The notes: a model not told the origin generated them from the letters alone. A stretch of DNA of 64,000 nt from Myxococcales bacterium (GCA_016709545.1 JADJMO010000022.1:1-64000), one strand, 5' to 3'. Positions 1 to 10,710 are shown, numbered from the stretch's first letter. Made by a program: numbers and translations.

Positions 1-2836
1 CACGCAGCGGAAGGGGCTGCACGACGAGGTGGGGGAGGACGAGCAGGCGCCCGCGCCGTCGCACACCCCTGCGGGCGCGAGCTCGGCGCCGACGCACGTG
101 GCCGGCCGACAGACGGTGGTCGGTCCGTGGAGGAAACCCTTGCAGGCCTTCGGATCGACCGCGCCGTTGCAGCTCCCTCGCCTTGCAGGGATCGCCGGCG
201 CCGTCGTCGCACGCACCCGGTCCTTGTGCGGTTCCCCGGCGATCGGCGTGCACGCGCCGAGCTTGCCCGGGACGTCGCACGCTTCACATTGCCCTTCGCA
301 GGCGCGGTCGCAGCACACGCCGTCGACGCACGCGAGAGAGCCACACTCCGCGCCCGCGGCACACGCCGTTCCGGGCACCTTGGCGCAGAGGCCCTTGGCG
401 CCCGCCGCGCACGAGCTCCCTGCACCGCAGCTCGCGACCCCGCAGCAGACGCCGTCCGTGCAGAAGCCGCTCGTGCAACCGGCTGCGTCGGTGCACGGCT
501 CTCCGAGCCCGGGGATCGGGACGCAAGTGGTGCCGCTGCAGAGATAGCCCGGTGCGCAGTCGGCCTTGCTCGCGCACGTCTTCTTGCAGGCCGTCGCGCC
601 GCACGCGTAGGCGGCGCACGAAACGGCGGTGTCGGGACACTTGCCGGCGCCGTCGCAGGTGCCGACGTGGCCCTCCACGCCGCCCACGCACGTGTCCGCG
701 CCGCAGGCCGTCGTGGTGCCTGGCAGGTGGCAGGCCGCGACGTCGATCCCGTCGCACCGCGCGCCACACGCCGGTGCCCGCGCCGATCCCGCCGCAGCTC
801 GGGCGGGTGCCCTTGGGTGCGCCGACGACGGGGGAGCACGCGCCGATCTTGCCGAGGACGTCGCACGCCTGACACTGGCCCGTGCACGCCGTGTCGCAGC
901 ACACGCCGTCCACGCAGTGTCCGGAGCCGCACTCGTTCGCGGCCCCACAGGTCGCCCCCGCGGCCTTCTTGGCGACGCACGCCGTCCCCGCGCAGTAGAA
1001 CCCGACGGCGCAGTCTCCATCGCCGCCGCAGCTGGTCGCGCAGGCGCCCGCGAGGCACTTGCCGTAGGCGCCGCAGCTCCTTCCGCCGTGGGGCGCTCCG
1101 CTCGCCACCTTGCTGCACGTGCCGAGGGCGCCGCCGACGTCGCAGGCGTCGCACGCGGCGGCGCACCCGGTGTTGCAGCAGACGCCGTCGACGCACTGGC
1201 CGCTGACGCACCCGAGCGCCGAGACGCAGGCCTCGCCAGGCGCGGAGTAGGCGAACACCTCGGCGGTCGAGAGGTCGACCGAAAGCGTGTGTCCCCCGGC
1301 GATCAGGACCTTGCCATCGGCGAGCAGCGTCTGGGTGTGCTCGAAGCGGCCGTACGCCATCGCGCCAGCGCTCGAGAAGCTCGTGCCGTCGAACACCTCG
1401 GCCGAGGAGTAGACCTCGCTGAAGGCCTTGATCCCGCCCGCGACGAGGATGCGACCGCTCGTGAGGACGGTGGCGCGCGCGAAGGTGCGAGGGACCGCCA
1501 TCGACGGGGCGGAGGTCCACGTGTTGGTGGCCGGATCGTAGATCTCGGCGCTCGACAGCAGCCCGGCGGGCTCGCCCCCACCCGCCACGAGCACCTTGCC
1601 CGTAGGCAGGACCGCGATGGCCATGTGTCGGCGCCCCGCGCTCATCGAGGCGGCCGCGGTCCACGTGTTGGTGGTGGGATTGTAGATCTCGGCCGACGAC
1701 TGCAGGGTGCCACCGGGGTCGTGCCCACCGGCGAGCAGCACGCGCCCGCTCGACAGGAGGGCCGCCCCTGGTCCGTCGCGGTAGGCCACGAGAGGCGGCG
1801 TCGGGGTCCACACGCCCGTCGTCGGATCGTAGGTCTCGCCCACCTGACCGCCGTCGCTGAAGCCGGCAGCCACCAGCACCTTGCCCGAGGGGAGCAGCGC
1901 GATGGCCCCGTTCTGATGCGTGGCCGTGAGGTTGCCCGTCTTGCTGTAGGCTCCGCTCGCCGGATCGAAGAGCTCGGTCGTGTAGCTCATGCCACCCGCG
2001 ACGAGGACCTTCCCGGAGCCGAGCCGCACGGCGAGCGGGAAGCGATGGAGCTCGAGCGGCTTGGCCGTCGTCCAGGTGTTCAGCTTCGGATCGTAGACCT
2101 CGCCGCTCTTGGTGATCGGGTCACCACCCGTCACGAGGACCCGGCCGTCGGTGAGCAGGACGGCCGAAGCCCCGTGCCCAGCGGTGGCCATCGGCGCGAC
2201 CGTCGACCAGGTCGGATCGACCACCACCGGAAAGGTGAGGCCCTCCAGATCCACGCGTGCTTCCAGCGTGTCGTCAGCGAGGCGAAGGACGACGTCGCGC
2301 CGGCGCCCGGTCGCGTCGATGGCAAACGCAGGCGCGCTCGCCACTCTCACGACCCCATGCGCGTCGACCGCTTCGACCCGCCCCTCGCGCAGACGCACCA
2401 CCGCGATCGCAGGGCCGTGCTCGAGGCGATAGCGGGCGACCGGCGAGGCGCGCCCGTCCCGGAGGACGCGCAGCTCCTCCAGGTGGTTCGGGCCAGCCAC
2501 GAACACGACATCGGTCGAGCGCGCGGCCTCGCGGAAGATGACCGTGTCGGAGACCACCTGCGGTGGGGTGAACGGCGAGAGGCTCGGGTCCGAGACCTCC
2601 AGCCAGGCGCCTTCGGCCGCCGATATGCGCGCGGCTCTTGGCGCGCTCCGCGGCACCCGGATGCCGTTGCGGACGAGTGAGGCTCCGTCGAGCGCCATGC
2701 GAACGCTGCGATCCGGCGAGTGCAGCACCTGGACGAGCGAGAGCGTGGATGCCTCGCCCTCGGGTGAGGGCGCAGGGCCTCCGCACCCGAACACGAGGAG
2801 AGCTCCAAGCCAGGCCGAAATCCCCCCCTTACGCAT
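1..2836 (-). CDS. Kelch-repeat, cysteine-rich surface lipoprotein (partial, frameshifted)
   Basis: Starts at ATG 2836 with a lipoprotein signal (MRKGGISAWLGALLVFGC), so it is probably exported and lipid-anchored; an ATG at 2875 is the alternative start. A region of about 200 residues is followed by at least six kelch-type repeats (pattern GKVLVAGG...AEIYDPATNTW), expected to fold as a beta-propeller. Next come repeated Cys-rich modules of the form GxCVDGVCC...CxxCD, common in myxobacterial surface proteins. The frame breaks near 769, where one base appears lost after the codons for GTGV; the Cys-rich reading resumes in the next frame and runs off the left edge. Between about 180 and 225 the best reading again leaves and rejoins the frame. 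Ligand unknown. Confidence 0.8.
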
Positions 2837-2885
2837 CACCCGAGCAGCCGACCATCGGTCGACGACTGGATCCATGGCGATTCGT

Positions 2886-3149
2886 TCAGAGTTCGATCGC
2901 GTCGCTCCCGAAGGCCTGGAGCTCGGCGCGCGAGCGAAGGCCCAGCTTCGCGAGGCCGCTGCGGAGTTGCTTGGAGATCGTGTGCACGGACACGCCCCGT
3001 GCCCGTGCAATCGTCGAGTTCGAGTCGCCCAGCTGTGCGCAACGGAGCACTTTGCGCTCCGTCGTGGTGAGTGCGACCGAGCCTGGACGCGTCTCCACGG
3101 AGAGGATCAGGTGGTCCACCCCATCGACCCGCACCACGGTGAGGTTCAT
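2886..3149 (-). CDS. Stand-alone LuxR-type HTH protein
   Basis: 87 residues. The C-terminal half is a LuxR/GerE-type helix-turn-helix (LTTTERKVLRCAQLGDSN, then TIARARGVSVHTISKQLRSGL). There is no sensor domain. The first 20 residues resemble the segment just before the HTH of the upstream regulator, so this looks like a duplicated C-terminal half of that gene. ATG 3149 overlaps the upstream stop as ATGA, so the two are probably translationally coupled. Possible roles are a DNA-binding partner or a competitor of the full-length regulator; which one is not shown by the sequence. Confidence 0.75.
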   Translation of the reverse strand: MNLTVVRVDGVDHLILSVETRPGSVALTTTERKVLRCAQLGDSNSTIARARGVSVHTISKQLRSGLAKLGLRSRAELQAFGSDAIEL

Positions 3150-4083
3150 GACCGGAGGTCCTCGATCCGATTCGACCCGAGCTTGCGGAGCGCGCCGCGC
3201 AGGCACATCGAGATGGCCGAGGGGGTCAGGCCGAGCGCGTAGGCGGTCTGCTTGTTGGTGAATCCGAGCAGCGCGTAGCCGACCACCTGTCGCTCGCGGA
3301 GGCTGAGGTCCATCGTTCGGGTGGGTGTCGGGCTGTTCCGCCGCGCGATCAGCAGGCGGCGGCCATCCGACTCCACGCGGTCGACGAGGGTCCACCGGCC
3401 CGAGACGAGACCGGTCCAGAGCTCGACAGCGGCTTCCGGCTCGCGCGAGCGCAGCTTCCCCGGGCCTTGTCGATCGCCCGAGCTGCGGCGCGGAGCCGTT
3501 CGCGCGCGTTCGCGCTCCGACCTTCGCGCTCGGCGTGGACGACCCGTTCACCGTCGATCACCGCGTCGACCTCGGCCCCGATCGTCCGTCGAAGGCGGAG
3601 GCCCGCGGTCAAGTGCGCGGCGACGCGGCTCCAGGTGGCGCGGCGCGTGTCGGAGAGGTCGACCGGCTTCGGCGCTGGCGCGCCCAGGAACACCCCGTGA
3701 CCAGCGACGTCGCGCCCGGTGATCGCCACGAAGTCGGCGATGCCCATCGGCGACAAGTAGCGCTTCACGTAGGCGTCCCCCTCGAAGCTCCCCATGGTGA
3801 CCTCGCGCAGTGTGCCGCAGCCCGCGCGGTACTGGCGATCCAGCTGGTCCGGCCGCAAGGCCGGCCCGTGCGCGAAGAAGGCCTCCTGCCAGCCCTCCGG
3901 TCCCTCCCCGGCCGGCGCGCTCGTGGCGAACGTGGGGTCGAAGGACAGCATCCACGCGACCGTTCCGAGACCCGCATCGAGGCACGGCCTCGCGGCGGCG
4001 ACGATGTCGTCGAGCCACTCCGCGTCCGTGCCGCCCACGCGGTACGCCGCCTCGACGATCCCGATCGGATCGAACCGCCCCAT
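3146..4083 (-). CDS. LuxR-family transcriptional regulator (frameshifted)
   Basis: N-terminal sensor-like region of about 200 residues from ATG 4083 (MGRFDPIGIVEAAYRVGG), no recognised ligand motif, followed by a LuxR-type HTH (LSLRERQVVGYALLGFTNKQ). The two parts lie in different frames. They join cleanly if one G is restored in the run near 3463, giving a product of about 310 residues, a usual length for a sensor-HTH regulator. The stop overlaps the start of the stand-alone HTH gene. Regulated targets are unknown. Confidence 0.75.
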
Positions 4084-4102
4084 GCGCCAACACTACCAGC
4101 GA

Positions 4103-5471
4103 TCACCGATACGTGCTGCCGGCGCCGGGGAGCCGGTCGCGCGCCTCGCCGAGCGCCTGCGCGGCCGTCACCAGCGGCGTGATGCGCTCGAGGAGCGCCT
4201 CCGTCGACTGCACCGAGGCGCGCATGCCGAGCAGCGCGCCCTCGTCGTCGAGGCTCACCTCCTCGACGGGCGCGAGCGCCGCGCCGAGCTCCGCGAGCAG
4301 CGTGCGCGCCACCTCGACGTCGCGCGCCTCGGCGAAGAACCGCTTGGCGAGCGCCACCGGGAGCTCGAGCCCCTCCTTGGCGAGCGCGTCGAGCCAGCGT
4401 CGCTCGCGCAGCGAGAGACCGGCCTCGAGCGCCGGGCGGAACGTGCACTCGCCGACGACCCACAGGTCGCCCCCCGGGCGCTGCTCGAGCCGCACCACGA
4501 GGCCGACGCCGCCGAACGCGCTCTCCATGCGCTCGCGCTGCTCGTCGTTGCGCAGCTCGAGCCGCTCGGCCGCCGCCCGCCAGAGGAGCGCGCGGCGCTC
4601 CCGGCCCACCGGCGCCGCGACGGTCGCGCGTCGCCGCCGGCTGTCGGGCACCTCGCCCGGCCTCCCCTGACTCACGACGATGGGCAGGTGCATCACCACG
4701 TCCTCGCCGAAGGCCACCACCGCGCGCACCATCAGGTGCCAGGTGAGCCGCATCCCGCGCGCGGCGAAGCTCGGCGGCGCCTCCTTCGGGAACCGCACGC
4801 GGAACGGGACGCCGACGCCCTCCTCGCGCTTCTCGGGGAGCCGGGCGACCAGCCGGTGCACCTCGACGTCGTGGGTCTGACCGTTGAGCACGAGGTGCTC
4901 GTGGGCGACGAAGGCCACCTCGAGGCTGCGCATCGACCGCAGGTTGGTCACGGCGAGGGTCCCCTCGATCGCCTCGCCGGGCGCGATGCGTGGCTGCGCG
5001 AGGGACACCTCGAGGTAGGGGCGCTTGCCCTCGGGGCCGTCGCTCTTCGAGCTCCAGACCTGCGCGCGGACGGGCTCGGCCGGCAGCGGATCGGGCGCCA
5101 CCGGCAGCGCGAAGCGCGCGTGTCGATCCGGCCACCACGGGATCGAGACGTGGACGTCGAAGGCGTATTCGGTCGCGTACCAGCGCCCCGCGTAGGTGGG
5201 TGGCGCGCCGGCCGGGAGCGCGAAGTCCGCCGCGAAGCGCTGCTTACCCTTCACGAGCTTGCCGGGGGTGAAGCGCGCGTCGAGAGACGATGTTCTGCGC
5301 GTAGGCCTGGGACTCGTCACGGTAAGCCCGCTCGACGCCCGTCAGCCACAGATCGACGAACTCGACCGGGGTCTCGCTGCGCGCGTCGAGCTCGAGCTCG
5401 GCGCGGACGCTCTGGCCCGCGGCGCCGGTGGCGGGCCGCAGGAACAGCGCGACCTTCGGCCGCGAGCGCAT
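4103..5471 (-). CDS. Arrestin-like / Spo0M-type domain protein (frameshifted)
   Basis: Starts at ATG 5471 (MRSRPKVALFLRPATGAAGQ), which overlaps the aldolase stop by one base (TGA/ATG). Two beta-sandwich-like stretches with the pattern GxxVRAELELDA, then GEAIEGTLAVTNLRSMRSLE, resemble the arrestin-like fold of Spo0M-type proteins. The second half, after about residue 230, is mostly charged helix and is not recognised. The frame shifts by one base near 5287, after QNIVS; both sides clearly belong to one protein of about 455 residues. Probably cytoplasmic. Function unknown; coupling to the aldolase gene is the only contextual clue. Confidence 0.65.
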
Positions 5472-6394
5472 CAGGCGTTCTTGAAGATCGCCATCACGTC
5501 GCGGAGCAGCACGAGGGCCTCCGCACGGGGCCGCTGGAACGCGTTGCGCCCCATGATCGACCCGAAGGCGCCGCCCTTGGCGAGCCCGCGCACCTCTTCG
5601 AGCACCTCGTCGTTGCTCTTGGCCTCGCCGCCGCTGAAGATGATGATCCGCTTGCCGGCGAACGCGCTCTGCACCACGTGCCGCGTGCGCTCCTCGAGGG
5701 TGGCCCACGGCACGGCGTACTTCTCGAACACCTTCTTGGCCTCTTGCTGCTCGAGGTGCGCCTTCGGCGGCTTGACCTTGATGATGTGCGAGCCGAGCTG
5801 CGCCGCGATCTGCGCCGCGTAGGCCGCCACGTCCACGGCGGTCTCGCCCTCCTTGGAGAGGCCCGCGCCGCGCGGGTACGCCCAGGTGACGACGACGAGG
5901 CCCTTCTGCTTGGCCTCCGCGGTGAGCGCCCGCAGGTCCTCGTACATGCGGTTGCGCGCGCTGGAGCCCGGGTAGATCGTGTAGCCGATCGCCGAGCAGC
6001 CGAGGCGGATCGCGTCGTCCACCGAGCCGGTGACCGCGCTGATCGGCTGGTCGATCTTGGCGAGCGTGTCGGAGTTGTTCAGCTTCAGGATGAGGGGGAT
6101 CTGCCCCGCGAACTTGCCGGCGACCGCCTCGAGCTGGCCGAGCGGCGCCGCGTACGCGTTGCACCCGGAGTCGATGGCGAGCTGGATGTGGTACTCGGGG
6201 TCGTAGGTCGCCGGGTTCGGCTGGTAGGTGCGCACGGGGCCGTGCTCGAACCCTTGATCGACCGGCAAGATCACCAGCTTGCCCGTGCCCGCCAGCGTGC
6301 CCGTGGAGAGTAGGCGATAGAGGTTGGCGAGCGTGCCCGGGTTGTCGGACGGGTACCAGGAGAGGATCTGGCGAACGCGGTCGGTGATGGCCAT
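5471..6394 (-). CDS. fbaB: Class I fructose-bisphosphate aldolase (DhnA/FbaB type)
   Basis: 307 residues, the normal length for archaeal-type class I aldolases. It cleaves fructose-1,6-bisphosphate to dihydroxyacetone phosphate and glyceraldehyde-3-phosphate through a Lys Schiff base, in glycolysis and gluconeogenesis. Visible signatures: LVILPVDQGFEHGP near residue 40, the strand HIIKVKPPKAH carrying the candidate Schiff-base lysine, and the phosphate-binding IIFSGGEAKSND near the C-terminus. Start ATG 6394; divergent from the DUF4388-J gene with an 82-base intergenic region. The downstream arrestin-like gene overlaps it. Confidence 0.93.
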   Translation of the reverse strand: MAITDRVRQILSWYPSDNPGTLANLYRLLSTGTLAGTGKLVILPVDQGFEHGPVRTYQPNPATYDPEYHIQLAIDSGCNAYAAPLGQLEAVAGKFAGQIPLILKLNNSDTLAKIDQPISAVTGSVDDAIRLGCSAIGYTIYPGSSARNRMYEDLRALTAEAKQKGLVVVTWAYPRGAGLSKEGETAVDVAAYAAQIAAQLGSHIIKVKPPKAHLEQQEAKKVFEKYAVPWATLEERTRHVVQSAFAGKRIIIFSGGEAKSNDEVLEEVRGLAKGGAFGSIMGRNAFQRPRAEALVLLRDVMAIFKNA

Positions 6395-6476
6395 CGGCGC
6401 GAAAGATAACAGCCCGCACGGCGCAGGGAAGCCCCCGAACTTGGCCCGCGCTCGGGGCCTCCGCTACGGCCGCACC

Positions 6477-7194
6477 ATGCAGCTCCCCGGTCGCCTCGCG
6501 CGCACCACCCTGGGCGACCTGCTCGGTCGCCTCCACCGCGAACGGGTCTCGGGCGTGCTCGAGATCACCGTGCGCAGCGTCGTGGTCCTCCGTCACCGCG
6601 TGCACCTTTCGCTAGGCCTCGTCGTGGGCCTCGACCTCGATCCCGCCTTGAAGGCCCCGCGGCTCGGCGAGGTCATCGTCGCCGAGGGCCTCGCGCCGCG
6701 CGCGGCGGTCGAGGGCGCACTCGGTCGATGGGGCAACCTCGGCGACGTGCTCGTCGCGACCGGCGTGCTCTCGCGGGAGGCGCGCGACGCGGCGCTCCGC
6801 AAGCAGCTCGTCGCGCGCGTGGAGGCGATGTTCAGCGCGGTCGACGGCAAGGACGGCGACGTGCGCTTCCACGTCGGCATCGGCGCGGCGACGGCGGGGC
6901 GCGCGGGCAACCCGCTCTCGCCCGACGAGTTCCTGCGCGGGCGCCGGCGCGCGCGCGGCGAGGACTCGCCCCCGCCCGCGAAGGTCCAGGCGCCGCCCGA
7001 TCCGCGAGCCGACGCGCGTCGGCTCCTCGGCGTCGACGGAACACGCCGACGAGGGCGCGGTGCGCCGGGCGTTCCGTGCCCTCGCCGTCCGCGTGCACCC
7101 CGACCGTCACGTGACCGCCTCGCCGTGGGAGCGCGCGCGCCTCCACCTCGAGCTCGCCCGCCTCACCGCGGCCTACCACGTGCTCTGCGCCTGA
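6477..7194 (+). CDS. DUF4388-like / J-domain protein (frameshifted)
   Basis: Starts MQLPGRLARTTLGDLLGRLHRERVSGVLEI, the opening of DUF4388 (PATAN-type) domains found in bacterial signalling proteins. After a Pro-rich linker comes a C-terminal J-domain: LLGVD, then VRRAFRALAVRVHPDRH carrying the HPD tripeptide that stimulates DnaK ATPase, ending AAYHVLCA before TGA 7192-7194. The two halves are out of frame by one base near 7041, within helix I of the J-domain. Expected product about 238 residues. It lies just upstream of tlyA. Confidence 0.7.
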
Positions 7195-7217
7195 CGCCTG
7201 CTAGCATCCTCGCCGCC

Positions 7218-7961
7218 GTGGCCAAGGTGCGGGTCGATCAAGCGCTGGTGGATCGCGGGCTCGCGCCCTCGCGCACGCGCGCGCAGGCGCTCATCATGGC
7301 GGGCGCCGTCTACAGCGGCGAGCGTCGCGTCGACAAGCCCGGTGACCTCGTCGTTGCCGACGCCCCGCTGCTCGTCCGCGGCGAGGATCACCCGTGGGTC
7401 TCGCGCGGCGGCGTGAAGCTCGCGGGCGCGCTCGACGAGTTCGGCGTCGATCCCAGGGACCTCGACGCCATCGACGTCGGCGCCTCCACCGGCGGCTTCA
7501 CCGACGTGCTGCTCGCGCGCGGCGCCCGGCGGGTGTTCGCGGTCGACGTCGGCTACGGCCAGCTGCACGACAAGCTGCGCCGCGACCCGCGCGTCGTCGT
7601 GCTCGAGCGCACCAACGCGCGCACGATGACCCCGGCCACCCTCGGCCTCACCGGCCCCACGCTGGACCTGTGCGTCGTCGACGCGTCGTTCATCGGCCTC
7701 GACAAGCTCCTGCCGGCGATCGCGGGCGTGCTCCGCCCGGGCGCTCTCCTCGTCGCGCTCGTGAAGCCGCAGTTCCAGCTCCGCCGCGACCAGATCGGCA
7801 GGGGCGGGGTGGTGCGCGACGACGCGCTACGGCTCGAGGCGAGCGCGCTCGCGGCCGACGCGGCGCGCGCAGCGGGGTTCGAGGTGCTCGGCGAGACCGA
7901 CTGCGTGCTCGCCGGGCCCGAGGGCAACCGCGAGCGCTTCCTCCACGCCCGTCGGACCTGA
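7218..7961 (+). CDS. tlyA: TlyA family rRNA 2'-O-methyltransferase
   Basis: 247 residues from GTG 7218. N-terminal S4 RNA-binding domain (VRVDQALVDRGLAPSRTRAQ, residues 3-65) followed by an FtsJ/RrmJ-like Rossmann methyltransferase with SAM motif DVGASTGGFTDVLL and the later strand LVALVKPQFQ. TlyA proteins methylate ribose 2'-OH of cytidines in 16S and/or 23S rRNA and affect capreomycin sensitivity; the family was first annotated as hemolysin. The start begins 23 bases after the preceding gene's stop. Convergent with the HD-GYP gene. Confidence 0.93.
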   Translation: MAKVRVDQALVDRGLAPSRTRAQALIMAGAVYSGERRVDKPGDLVVADAPLLVRGEDHPWVSRGGVKLAGALDEFGVDPRDLDAIDVGASTGGFTDVLLARGARRVFAVDVGYGQLHDKLRRDPRVVVLERTNARTMTPATLGLTGPTLDLCVVDASFIGLDKLLPAIAGVLRPGALLVALVKPQFQLRRDQIGRGGVVRDDALRLEASALAADAARAAGFEVLGETDCVLAGPEGNRERFLHARRT

Positions 7962-7969
7962 GGCCGCTG

Positions 7970-9724
7970 CTACTCGGGGACGTCCTCGCCGGTCGCGAGC
8001 TTCTGCTCGCGGAGCTCCTCGATGGCCTCGAGGAACGCCGCGGCCACGTTGCGGTCGAACTGCGTGCCGGAGCACCGCTCGATCTCGGCGATGGTGACCT
8101 CGTGCGGCAGGGCGCGGCGGTAGGCGCGGTCGCTGGTCATCGCGTCGTACGTATCGGACACCGCCACGATGCGCGCGATGAGCGGGATCTCGTTGCCCGA
8201 GAGGCCGAGCGGGTAGCCCTTGCCGTCCCAGCGCTCGTGGTGGAGGTGCACGCCCGGGACGAGCGGCTGCAAGAACTTGATCGGCTCGAGGATGTCGCGC
8301 CCGTGCGAGGGGTGACGCTTGAAGGCCTCGTAGTCGTCCTGGGTGAGGCGCCCCGGCTTGTTCAGGTTGAGCACGCAGCCGATCTTGCCGATGTCGTGCA
8401 TGAGCGCGCTCTGGCGCACGATCTCGACGAGCTCCGGCGGCAGCGCGAGCTTGATGGCGAGCATCGTCGCGTACATGGCGACGCGGTCGCTGTGGCCCGA
8501 CGTGTACCGATCGAGCCGGTCGAGCGCGCGCGCGAGGCCCTGGATGGTCTGCTTGAAGGTGGCCTTCAAGTCCTCGTACAGGCGCGCGTTGTCGATCGCG
8601 GCCGCGGCGCGCGAGCCCACCGCGGAGAGCAGCTTGCGCTGGCCCTCGTCGAACCGGCGACCGGGCGAGAAGGAGGCCGCGAGGATCCACCCGATGAGGC
8701 GCGGAGAAGCGCCGCCGGCGCGCAGCGGGACGGCGATGACGCTCTGCGCGGGCTTGCCCGAACCGCCGCGGAAGAACCGCTGGCAGCGGACGCCGTGCTC
8801 GATGAGCATCGGATCCATGGAGAGGTGGGCGCGCACCACGTCGGCGTCGACGTCGTCGAGGACGGGCTCGGTGTTCGGGTCGGTGCTGACGAGCGGGCCC
8901 TCGACCCTGGCGGGCTCCGGGGAGAGCGGATCGAAGTACGCGTGGTGGGGGTGCACCGAGCCCCGCGGGGGCGCGATCATGCGGTTGCGCTCGAAGAAGC
9001 CGCCCTCGCCGTCGTCGAGCCAGGTGGACACGAAATCGGCGCGGATCTCCTGCAGCGCGGTGTCGCACACCGTGGCCATCACCTCGTCGAGCGAGAGCGA
9101 CGCCGCGATGGCCTCGCTCACCTTGTAGAGGGACACGGCCTCGCGCAGGCGGAGGTTCTCGGCCGAGAGGCGCTGCTTCTCGAGCGCGCGCTGGATGATG
9201 TGCACGACCTCTTCGACCTTGAAGGGCTTGAGGACGTAGTCGTACGCCCCGCGCTTCATCGCATCGATCGCCGTCTCGACCGTGCCGAAGCCGGTCATGA
9301 TCACGGTGAGGACGTTGGGGTTGCGGCGCCCGATCTCGTCGAGCAGCTCGATGCCGCCCATCTTGGGCATCTTGAGGTCGCTGATGACGACGTCGTAGAC
9401 GCTGCGCGACATCTCGGTCAGCGCCTGCTGCCCGTCCTCCGCGGTGCGGACCTCGTAGCCCTCCATGCCGAGGAAGTCGGCGAGGATGTCGCGGATGAAC
9501 TTCTCGTCGTCGACGACGAGCACGCGGGGGCGATCCTGCATCGGCGGCAGGATCGAGAACGGCCCCTGACCGCCGTGGCCGACCACCGCGATCGAGGGAT
9601 CACCGACGACGTGCACGGGCGACGCCGCCCGCGGCCCCTGATCCGACAGCGAGGTGATCCCCGACGCGGAGGGCACGGCAGGCGAATTCGCAGGCGCCGG
9701 TTGCGGCGGAAGTTCGTCCCGCAT
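7970..9724 (-). CDS. Response regulator with GAF and HD-GYP domains
   Basis: 584 residues. An extended N-terminus of about 65 residues precedes a receiver domain (RVLVVDDEKFIRDIL, phospho-acceptor D in VVISDLKMP, K in YVLKPFK). A GAF-like region spans about 200-385. The C-terminus is an HD-GYP phosphodiesterase with HDIGKIG near 443 and HHERWDGKGYP near 494, the signature pair for metal-dependent cyclic di-GMP hydrolysis. Catalytic residues appear intact. Predicted cytosolic output protein of a two-component pathway; no cognate kinase is adjacent. It might control motility or development, but that is inference. Confidence 0.92.
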   Translation of the reverse strand: MRDELPPQPAPANSPAVPSASGITSLSDQGPRAASPVHVVGDPSIAVVGHGGQGPFSILPPMQDRPRVLVVDDEKFIRDILADFLGMEGYEVRTAEDGQQALTEMSRSVYDVVISDLKMPKMGGIELLDEIGRRNPNVLTVIMTGFGTVETAIDAMKRGAYDYVLKPFKVEEVVHIIQRALEKQRLSAENLRLREAVSLYKVSEAIAASLSLDEVMATVCDTALQEIRADFVSTWLDDGEGGFFERNRMIAPPRGSVHPHHAYFDPLSPEPARVEGPLVSTDPNTEPVLDDVDADVVRAHLSMDPMLIEHGVRCQRFFRGGSGKPAQSVIAVPLRAGGASPRLIGWILAASFSPGRRFDEGQRKLLSAVGSRAAAAIDNARLYEDLKATFKQTIQGLARALDRLDRYTSGHSDRVAMYATMLAIKLALPPELVEIVRQSALMHDIGKIGCVLNLNKPGRLTQDDYEAFKRHPSHGRDILEPIKFLQPLVPGVHLHHERWDGKGYPLGLSGNEIPLIARIVAVSDTYDAMTSDRAYRRALPHEVTIAEIERCSGTQFDRNVAAAFLEAIEELREQKLATGEDVPE

Positions 9725-9817
9725 GGAAGGGCTCAGTATAGGCCCGTCGGCGCCACAGAACGAAAGGAACCGCAGGACGGCCCGAAAGAGCCGCGTTCCG
9801 CCGCGTCGGATCGTCGG

Positions 9818-10591
9818 TTACGAGATGAACGCTTTGGTTCGCGTCGCATGCTCGTCCAGCATCTTCTCGCACGACATCAAGGACTCCTCGATGGCCTGCT
9901 GCACGATCGTGTTCATGGTCACGGCCGACGACTTGAGCGCCTCGTAGTACCGCTGGCGCTCCGTGTGGTGGATGATCGCCGGCGGACACCCTGCGCGCAG
10001 CAGGAGCATGTTCATGAACAGCCGGCCGACCTTGCCGCTGTCGGTCTGGAACGGGAAGCAGCGGACCAGGTCGTAGTGGGCCTTGGCCGCGATGCGCACG
10101 CCGCTCCGGGTGCGCTTGGTCTCGGGGTCGGCGAGCCAGTCGAAGACCTGCTTCACCTTGTAGTGGATCTTGGCGGGCGGGGCGTATTCGGGGAAATACA
10201 GCCGGTGCTGGGGGATGTCCTTGCGGTACTTGACCGTCTTCAGGTCACCCTCCTCCGGGTGGAGGATCAGGTAGATCTTCTTGAGGTTGTCGAGCGTGAT
10301 GGGCTGCCGCTTCTTGGAGGCGTAGTCCCGGATGTAGGCGATGGCCTCGCGGTGCCGACGAATCTCCTCGCAGATGGGCTGCAAGGACGAGTCGGGCACG
10401 ACCGTGACGTTGGGGTCGATGGCGGTCCGCAGCTCGGCGAACGTGTAGACCGTCCCCTCGAGCGCGCTGTCGTGGAAGATCCACGACATGTCGAAATTCT
10501 CGAGGAATTGGGCGCGAAAGCCCGCGTCCACGCTTTCGATGCGGGACTCGATGCTGGCCCAACGCTCTTCGACCGAGCCTCTCGACGCCAT
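9818..10591 (-). CDS. Fic-fold protein with degenerate active site
   Basis: 257 residues, monocistronic. The overall order matches class II Fic proteins: an inhibitory-helix-like motif SALEGT (residues 42-47) near the N-terminus, and the Fic core around residue 179. The canonical loop HPFxDGNGRxxR is replaced by FPFQTDSGKVGR: the catalytic His is Phe, Asp is Thr, Asn is Ser, the first Arg is Lys, only the last Arg is kept. AMP transfer by the usual mechanism is therefore unlikely. It could be a binding-only pseudoenzyme or use another chemistry. Confidence 0.8.
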   Translation of the reverse strand: MASRGSVEERWASIESRIESVDAGFRAQFLENFDMSWIFHDSALEGTVYTFAELRTAIDPNVTVVPDSSLQPICEEIRRHREAIAYIRDYASKKRQPITLDNLKKIYLILHPEEGDLKTVKYRKDIPQHRLYFPEYAPPAKIHYKVKQVFDWLADPETKRTRSGVRIAAKAHYDLVRCFPFQTDSGKVGRLFMNMLLLRAGCPPAIIHHTERQRYYEALKSSAVTMNTIVQQAIEESLMSCEKMLDEHATRTKAFIS

Positions 10592-10710
10592 GGGGGCCCG
10601 GAGCCTAGTTAGGCCGATCCCGCCTGGTCAATGTAAATTCCTCGGGGTGGCAGGCGGCACCCTCTTCGGGGCCGCCGTCGGGACGTTCCGCCCCAGCCCC
10701 ACAGCCTCGC

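Noticed and set aside
7394..10612. 1072-codon + open frame
   Set aside because: Spans tlyA, the HD-GYP and Fic genes in other frames; no domain.
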